Origin: Mangrovimicrobium sp033283265
GTDB taxonomy: Bacteria > Pseudomonadota > Gammaproteobacteria > Pseudomonadales > Halieaceae
DNA length: 64,000 nt
Assembly: GCA_033283265.1 (NCBI GenBank)
Contig: JAWMQN010000001.1
Coordinates: forward strand, 372,001-436,000
Reading direction: 5' to 3'
Every line of letters starts with the position of its first letter. Position 1 is the first letter of the stretch. The notes below the pieces were generated by a model, which saw only the letters and a program-made list of their open reading frames with translations, ran no database searches and was not told the origin of the DNA. The translations under genes and the position numbers were made by a program. Below, in pieces: positions 59,492 to 64,000 of the stretch.

Positions 59492-60262
59492 TCAGGCCTC
59501 CCCGGATTTCAGGTTGTTGAGGAAAGGCTCGAAGCCGCTTTCGCCGAGCCAGAAACGTACCAGTTGGTCCACGCCGCGGGTGGTCAGGGTGGCGCCCGCC
59601 AGGCCGTCGACGCGGTGCTCCGCGTCAGCCGAGGACGGGTCCACGGAGCCCTTGATCACCTGGATGGCCACGTCGCCATCGGCATAGACTTCCTTGCCAT
59701 GCCAGAGGGATTTCCAGCGCGGGTTGTCCACTTCACCACCCAGTCCGGGGGTTTCCTTGTGCTCGTAGAAACCGATACCGGCAACCGTGCTGGCGTCGCT
59801 CTCCAGGGCGATGAAGCCGTAGAGCGTGCCCCACAGGCCGTAGCCGCGGATCGGCAGGATGATCTTGTCCACGCTGCCGTCGCTGCCCTGGGCCAGGTAG
59901 ATAACCGAGTAGTCCTCGCGGCGGAAGATCTTCGCCGGGTCCTCTTCGGGCGACAGTTTTTCGGATTGCTTGGGATCCTTGGCCGCCTTCAGCTGGTTGT
60001 AGGTGTCCGGGTTCACCTCGTCGGTGAACTTGCCGGTGCGCAGGTCGACGACCTTCGCCTGGATGTGGGAGAACTGCTCTTCCACGCTCTGGCCTTCGAC
60101 CAGCATGCCCGCCGCGGCGAGAATGTTTTTCTTGCGATCGAGCGCCTTGTTCTCTTCCTGGACCGGCTTGAGTACCACGGCCGCGGTGGAAACGATCACC
60201 GAGCAGACAATACACAGCGCCAGCGCGACGACGAGCGTCTTTTTAGTGCTGTCATTAGACAC
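59492..60262 (-). CDS. nqrC: Na+-translocating NADH:quinone reductase subunit C
   Basis: A 256-residue subunit read from GTG 60262, which has a strong GAGGAGG ribosome-binding site. One N-terminal helix (TLVVALALCIVCSVIVSTAAVVLK) precedes a periplasmic domain with GLGGEVDNPRW and the FMN attachment site DGLAGATLTTRGV, whose threonine is the ApbE target. It overlaps nqrB by eight bases. Confidence 0.95.
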   Translation of the reverse strand: MSNDSTKKTLVVALALCIVCSVIVSTAAVVLKPVQEENKALDRKKNILAAAGMLVEGQSVEEQFSHIQAKVVDLRTGKFTDEVNPDTYNQLKAAKDPKQSEKLSPEEDPAKIFRREDYSVIYLAQGSDGSVDKIILPIRGYGLWGTLYGFIALESDASTVAGIGFYEHKETPGLGGEVDNPRWKSLWHGKEVYADGDVAIQVIKGSVDPSSADAEHRVDGLAGATLTTRGVDQLVRFWLGESGFEPFLNNLKSGEA

Positions 60263-61448
60263 GGGCGAGCCTCCTCTTGATGTTCGCCTGAACCACAAAG
60301 TGGTCGATCAGCGGGGCAAACAGGTTGGCGAACAGGATGGCCAGCATGATGCCCTCCGGGAAGGCCGGGTTGACCACGCGGATCAGCACGGTCATCACGC
60401 CGATCAGGATGCCGAAGAACCATTTGCCGGTATCGGTCATGGCTGCGGACACCGGGTCGGTGGCCATGAACAGCATGCCGAAGGCGAAGCCACCGGTCAC
60501 CAGGTGCCAGTACCAGGGCATGTCGAAGGCCGGGTTGGTGTCGGAACCGATGAAGTTGAACAGCGAGGACAGGGCCACCATGCCGATCATCACGCCCGCG
60601 ACGATGCGCCAGGCGGCGATACGGGTGACCAGCAGCAGCGCGCCGCCGATGGCGATGGCCAGGGTCGAGGTCTCGCCGATGGAACCGGGAATACCGCCGA
60701 GGAAGGCCTGCATCCAGGTCCACTGGCTCTCCAGCGCCGCCATGCCCTGGGAGGCGGCTACCGACAGCGGGGTCGCCGCGGTGTAGCCGTCGACCGCTAC
60801 CCATACCGCATCACCGGACATGGAGGCCGGGTAGGCAAAGTAGAGGAAGGCGCGACCGGTGAGGGCCGGGTTGAGGAAGTTCTTGCCGGTACCACCGAAG
60901 ACTTCCTTGCCGATGACCACACCGAAGCTGATGCCCAGGGCCACCTGCCACAGGGGGATGTCCGGCGGGCAGGTCAGGGCAAACAGGATGGAGGTGACGA
61001 AGAAGCCCTCGTTCACTTCGTGCCCGCGTTTCATGGCGAAGAGCACTTCCCAGAAGCCGCCGACGATGAAGGTCACGGCGTAAATGGGAATGAAGAACAC
61101 CGCGCCGTACCAGAAGCAGTGCCACAGGTTACTGGCGTCGTAGCCGCCGAGCAGCTCGATCAGCCAGCCGTGCCAGCCGGATACACTGGCGGCGGCGTCC
61201 ATGGCGCTGGTGGCCTGGAAGCCGAGGTTCCACATGCCGTAGAACATGGCCGGGAAAGCGGCCAGCCAGACGGTGATCATGATGCGCTTGAGGTCTACCC
61301 CGTCGCGCACGTGGGCGGTGGTCCTGGTGACCGAGCCCGGCGAGTAGAAAATGGTGTCGACCGCTTCGTACAGCGCGTACCAGTTCTGGAACCGGCCGCC
61401 CTCGTGGAAGTGGTGCTCGACGCTGTCAAGCAGTTTGCGCAATCCCAC
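60255..61448 (-). CDS. nqrB: Na+-translocating NADH:quinone reductase subunit B
   Basis: A 397-residue membrane subunit with about ten helices. The covalent FMN site is the threonine in DGYTAATPLSV, matching the ApbE target motif. The quinone- and sodium-related subunit opens MGLRKLLDSVEHHF. It starts three bases before the nqrA stop and overlaps nqrC. Confidence 0.96.
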   Translation of the reverse strand: MGLRKLLDSVEHHFHEGGRFQNWYALYEAVDTIFYSPGSVTRTTAHVRDGVDLKRIMITVWLAAFPAMFYGMWNLGFQATSAMDAAASVSGWHGWLIELLGGYDASNLWHCFWYGAVFFIPIYAVTFIVGGFWEVLFAMKRGHEVNEGFFVTSILFALTCPPDIPLWQVALGISFGVVIGKEVFGGTGKNFLNPALTGRAFLYFAYPASMSGDAVWVAVDGYTAATPLSVAASQGMAALESQWTWMQAFLGGIPGSIGETSTLAIAIGGALLLVTRIAAWRIVAGVMIGMVALSSLFNFIGSDTNPAFDMPWYWHLVTGGFAFGMLFMATDPVSAAMTDTGKWFFGILIGVMTVLIRVVNPAFPEGIMLAILFANLFAPLIDHFVVQANIKRRLARV

Positions 61449-61451
61449 GGT

Positions 61452-62783
61452 TTAACCCTCCTTCTCAATGCGCGTCAGGTTATCCCGCAGGATAGGACCA
61501 TATTCATATTTACCCGAGCAGACGTAGGTGCACAGGGCGAGGTCTTCTTCCTCGAGTTCCAGGCAGCCGAGTCGCTGGGCGGTTTCCGTGTCGCCGACGA
61601 TCAGGGCGCGCAGCAACTGGGTGGGCAGGATGTCCAGCGGCATGACTTTCTCGAAGTTGCCGGTGGGCACCATCGCCCGCTCGGAGCCGTTGGTGTTGGT
61701 GGTCATGGCCAGCGGCTTGCTGCCGAAGAAGCTGCTCAGGTAGATGCCGAGGCTGGAGTGCTTGCTGACACCGGGTGACAGCCAGCCCAAGAACTCGCGG
61801 TGGCGGCCCTCCAGCAGCACGGAGACCTGGTTGTGATAGCGGCCGAGGTAGGCGGTGCCGCTGGCGGTGCCGCGGCCGCCCAGGACGGAGCCGGAAACGA
61901 TGCGGTTCTCGCCGCCTTTCAGCTGGCCGGCGCACAGTGCCTTGAGGTCGACGCCGAGACGGGTGCGCAGCAGGCGCGGGTCTTCCACCTGCGGCCCGGC
62001 AAGCGCCACCACACGACCGGTGTAGAGGCGGCCATCGAGGAACAGGCGGCCGATGGCGATGACATCCTGGTAGCCGATCTGCCAGACGATTTTCTGGACA
62101 CTGGCACCTTCGAGCATGTGGATGTGGGTGCCCGGCAGGCCCGCGGGGTGCGGCCCGCTGAACGCCGCGGCCTGGATATTGGCCGCCTTGCCCAGCGGCA
62201 GTTCAACGCCCGCGGCGTGGCAGACGTAGAGCTTGCCAGCGGTCAGCTTGGCGAGCAGATCCTGGCCCAGGGCGAATGCCTCCGGCTGCTCGGCGATGAC
62301 CACTGCCGGGTCGGCCGCAAGCGGATGGGTGTCGATCGCGGTGACGAAAATCGCGGACGCTTCGCTGTCCGGCGCCGGCACCTTGCTGAAGGGCCGGGTG
62401 CGCAGCGCGGTCCACTGGCCGCTCTGGACCAGTTTCTCGCGGATGGCAGCGGCGTCCAGCGAGGCGTCTGCGGCACCGAAATCGATGGCGTCGTCGCCTT
62501 CGATATCGATCACTACCGACTGCAGCACCCGGCGCGCGCCGCGGTTGATCGCGGATACGACACCGGCGGCCGGCGCGGTATAGCGCACGCCTTCGGTTTT
62601 CTTGTCAGTGAACAGAAGCTGGCCGAGAGCGACGCGATCGCCCTCCTTCACTTCCATGGTTGGCTTCATGCCGACGTAATCAAAGCCCACCAGTGCGACT
62701 GCGCGCGCGGCCGGTGCTTCATCAATAACTTGCCGGGGAGCTCCCTGGATTGGAATATCCATACCCCGTTTGATCTTGATCAT
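61452..62783 (-). CDS. nqrA: Na+-translocating NADH:quinone reductase subunit A
   Basis: A 443-residue cytoplasmic subunit beginning MIKIKRGMDIPIQGAP, the family's usual start, with GDRVALGQLLFTDKK and the central HIHMLEGASVQKIVWQIGYQDVIAIGRLF (in part). It contributes to quinone binding. First gene of the operon nqrABCDEF-apbE-nqrM; the 268-base gap upstream holds the promoter. Confidence 0.97.
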   Translation of the reverse strand: MIKIKRGMDIPIQGAPRQVIDEAPAARAVALVGFDYVGMKPTMEVKEGDRVALGQLLFTDKKTEGVRYTAPAAGVVSAINRGARRVLQSVVIDIEGDDAIDFGAADASLDAAAIREKLVQSGQWTALRTRPFSKVPAPDSEASAIFVTAIDTHPLAADPAVVIAEQPEAFALGQDLLAKLTAGKLYVCHAAGVELPLGKAANIQAAAFSGPHPAGLPGTHIHMLEGASVQKIVWQIGYQDVIAIGRLFLDGRLYTGRVVALAGPQVEDPRLLRTRLGVDLKALCAGQLKGGENRIVSGSVLGGRGTASGTAYLGRYHNQVSVLLEGRHREFLGWLSPGVSKHSSLGIYLSSFFGSKPLAMTTNTNGSERAMVPTGNFEKVMPLDILPTQLLRALIVGDTETAQRLGCLELEEEDLALCTYVCSGKYEYGPILRDNLTRIEKEG

Positions 62784-62939
62784 ACGATCTGCCTACAGAA
62801 ACTAGAATTTGGGTGGGCAGGAGACGACTTGATATAGAGGGAGGCCCGGAGAGTTGTCCGGAACCTGCAACCTACTCGTGGGAGCCGCGTCTGCCGGGGT
62901 CCGGAGGCTGGCGCCAGTGCCGGACTTCAAGACGCGCGC

Positions 62940-62945
62940 ATTATA
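62940..62945 (-). promoter_or_regulatory. Putative -10 box of the nqr operon promoter
   Basis: On the minus strand a perfect TATAAT lies in CCCCTATAATGCGC, about 155 bases upstream of the nqrA ATG. The -35 region 16-18 bases away is poor (TAGCGT-like), so an activator or extended element would be needed. The leader between this point and nqrA is about 150 bases and has no riboswitch I recognise. Confidence 0.4.
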
Positions 62946-63013
62946 GGGGAATCACCTGTAAAACGCTACAGAACGTCAGGGCATTACCGTGATTTTGCAG
63001 CGTTTTTACGGGG

Positions 63014-63042
63014 CCGCGACCCGGCTGCGCCCCGGGTCGCGG
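63014..63042. terminator. Stem-loop downstream of the GAPDH gene
   Basis: CCGCGACCCGG, loop, CCGGGTCGCGG forms an 11-base-pair perfect stem nine bases after the gene end. On the minus strand it is followed by CCCCGTAAAAACG without a T-run, so it is a stem-loop of transcript-end type but not a canonical intrinsic terminator. Confidence 0.5.
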
Positions 63043-63051
63043 TGATCGGGA

Positions 63052-64000
63052 TCAGGCTTCCAGCGGATAGACCGCGTAGTGGATGCCAGCCATCTGCTCG
63101 AGGATGCGGTGCACCTGGCAGCTGTAGCCGAACTCGTTGTCGTACCAGAGGTAGAGGACCGCCTGGTTGCCGTTCACGATGGTCGCCTGGGCGTCGAAGA
63201 TACAGGCGTGACGGGAGCCGACGAAGTCGGTCGATACCACTTCCGGCGAGTTGGAGAAGTCGATCTGCTTGCGCAGGGAGGAGTGCAGCGCCTGGTGGCG
63301 CATGTACTCGTTGACTTCCTCGACAGTAGTCTCGCGGTCCAGGGTCAGGTTGAGGATGGCCATGGACACGTTCGGGGTCGGTACGCGGATCGCGTTGCCG
63401 GTCAGCTTGCCCTGCAGTACCGGCAGCACCTTGCCCACGGCAGAGGCGGCGCCGGTTTCGGTCAGTACCATGTTCAGCGGTGCGCTGCGGCCGCGGCGCG
63501 AGGCCTTGTGGTAGTTGTCGATCAGGTTCTGGTCGTTGGTGAAGGCGTGCACGGTTTCCACGTGGCCGGCCTTGATACCAAACTTGTCGAACATGGCCTT
63601 CAGCGGCGGCGCGATGGCGTTGGTGGTGCAGGACGCGGCGGAGATGATCTGGTCGTCCGCGGTGATCACGTCGTGGTTGATGCCGTGCACGACATTTTTC
63701 AGGTCGCCCTTGCCCGGTGCGGTCAGGATGACCTTTTTCACGCCCTTGCTTTCGAGGTGCCTGGACAGGCCCGCCTCGTCGCGCCACACGCCGGTGTTGT
63801 CGACCACGATGGCGTCATTGATGCCGTAGGCGGTGTAGTCGATTTCATCGGGGGAGTCGGCGTAGATCACCTTGATCTCGTTGCCGTTGGCGACGAAGGA
63901 CTGGCGTTCCTCATCGACCCGGATGGTGCCGTCGAAGGCGCCGTGGACGGAATCGCGACGCAGCAGGCTGGCGCGCTTGACCAGGTCGTTGGGGGCCTTG
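63052..64000 (-). CDS. Glyceraldehyde-3-phosphate dehydrogenase, long form (5' part missing)
   Basis: The frame is open to the right edge and ends with a stop at 63052, giving 316 residues of the C-terminal part. The catalytic motif SAASCTTNAIAPPL contains the active-site cysteine, and HAFTNDQNLID, RGRSAPLNMVLTETGAASAVGKVLP (in part) and VRVPTPNVSMAI are the phosphate-binding segments. The upstream part reads LVKRASLLRRDSVHG and DEERQSF as in the longer (about 480 residue) GAPDH found in many gammaproteobacteria, rather than the 330-residue E. coli GapA (inference). It produces 1,3-bisphosphoglycerate with NAD(P)+. Confidence 0.92.
   Translation of the reverse strand, partial: KAPNDLVKRASLLRRDSVHGAFDGTIRVDEERQSFVANGNEIKVIYADSPDEIDYTAYGINDAIVVDNTGVWRDEAGLSRHLESKGVKKVILTAPGKGDLKNVVHGINHDVITADDQIISAASCTTNAIAPPLKAMFDKFGIKAGHVETVHAFTNDQNLIDNYHKASRRGRSAPLNMVLTETGAASAVGKVLPVLQGKLTGNAIRVPTPNVSMAILNLTLDRETTVEEVNEYMRHQALHSSLRKQIDFSNSPEVVSTDFVGSRHACIFDAQATIVNGNQAVLYLWYDNEFGYSCQVHRILEQMAGIHYAVYPLEA

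Noticed and set aside
60003..61778. A 591-codon plus-strand frame opposite nqrB and nqrC
   Set aside because: Shadow of the nqr genes; the protein is a repetitive His/Gly/Glu-rich sequence without any domain.

Overview
The window is 64 kb of GC-rich bacterial chromosome. Gene content and order point to a marine-type gammaproteobacterium, probably Cellvibrionales/Halieaceae-like (inference). The evidence is a complete Na+-NQR operon with nqrM and apbE, the comEC-exbB-exbD-msbA-lpxK-kdsB and LMW-PTP-murB-uvrC-pgsA blocks, lolCDE, TusBCE, and tRNA-Gly/tRNA-Cys directly after pgsA.

Layout. 1-3.0 kb: end of a tus sulfur-relay cluster (tusC partial, tusB, tusE), then ybiB and trmA. 3.0-12.5 kb: a nuclease-fold protein with a dimeric dUTPase, a secreted propeller-like protein, tRNA-Leu(UAA), an AsmA-family protein, a sodium:neurotransmitter-symporter homologue, a LEA14-like lipoprotein, and a two-domain TudS/DUF1722 protein (RudS type, 4-thiouridine desulfidase). 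12.6-19 kb: two convergent genes for secreted proteins, a large repeat-containing surface protein and an M11-like zinc metallopeptidase. Each is preceded by a c-di-GMP class I (GEMM-I) riboswitch, and they share one terminator. 19-24 kb: an MBL-fold hydrolase, an MFS exporter, a SnoaL-like exported protein and an FG-GAP/ASPIC-UnbV secreted protein.

24.1-39.0 kb is a 14.8-kb integrated element, visibly more AT-rich on its left side. It is bounded by a perfect 46-bp direct repeat made of the 3' end of tRNA-Cys. Its right end is a compact minus-strand phage-like module: small protein, tyrosine integrase, two unknowns, an HNH/AP2 endonuclease, a winged-helix protein carrying six iteron-like DNA repeats in its coding sequence, and a zinc-ribbon protein. 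The left side is cargo: a HEPN protein paired with a small partner, a 52-aa two-helix membrane protein, a very large secreted FN3/thrombospondin-3/lipase protein, an RcsF-like lipoprotein, a Sel1-like protein, a DUF6090-like membrane protein, a secreted beta-helix protein, and two decayed genes (terminase C-terminus, SnoaL-like).

39-64 kb is mostly conserved core: tRNA-Gly, pgsA, uvrC, murB, LMW-PTP, a plus-strand sulfatase inserted beside kdsB, the lipid A/Kdo export block, comEC, a DUF2062 gene, lolCDE, nqrABCDEF-apbE-nqrM, and a GAPDH that runs off the window. In E. coli, tRNA-Gly, tRNA-Cys and tRNA-Leu(UAA) are adjacent after pgsA; here the Leu gene lies 32.6 kb away, so the ancestral cluster appears to have been split.
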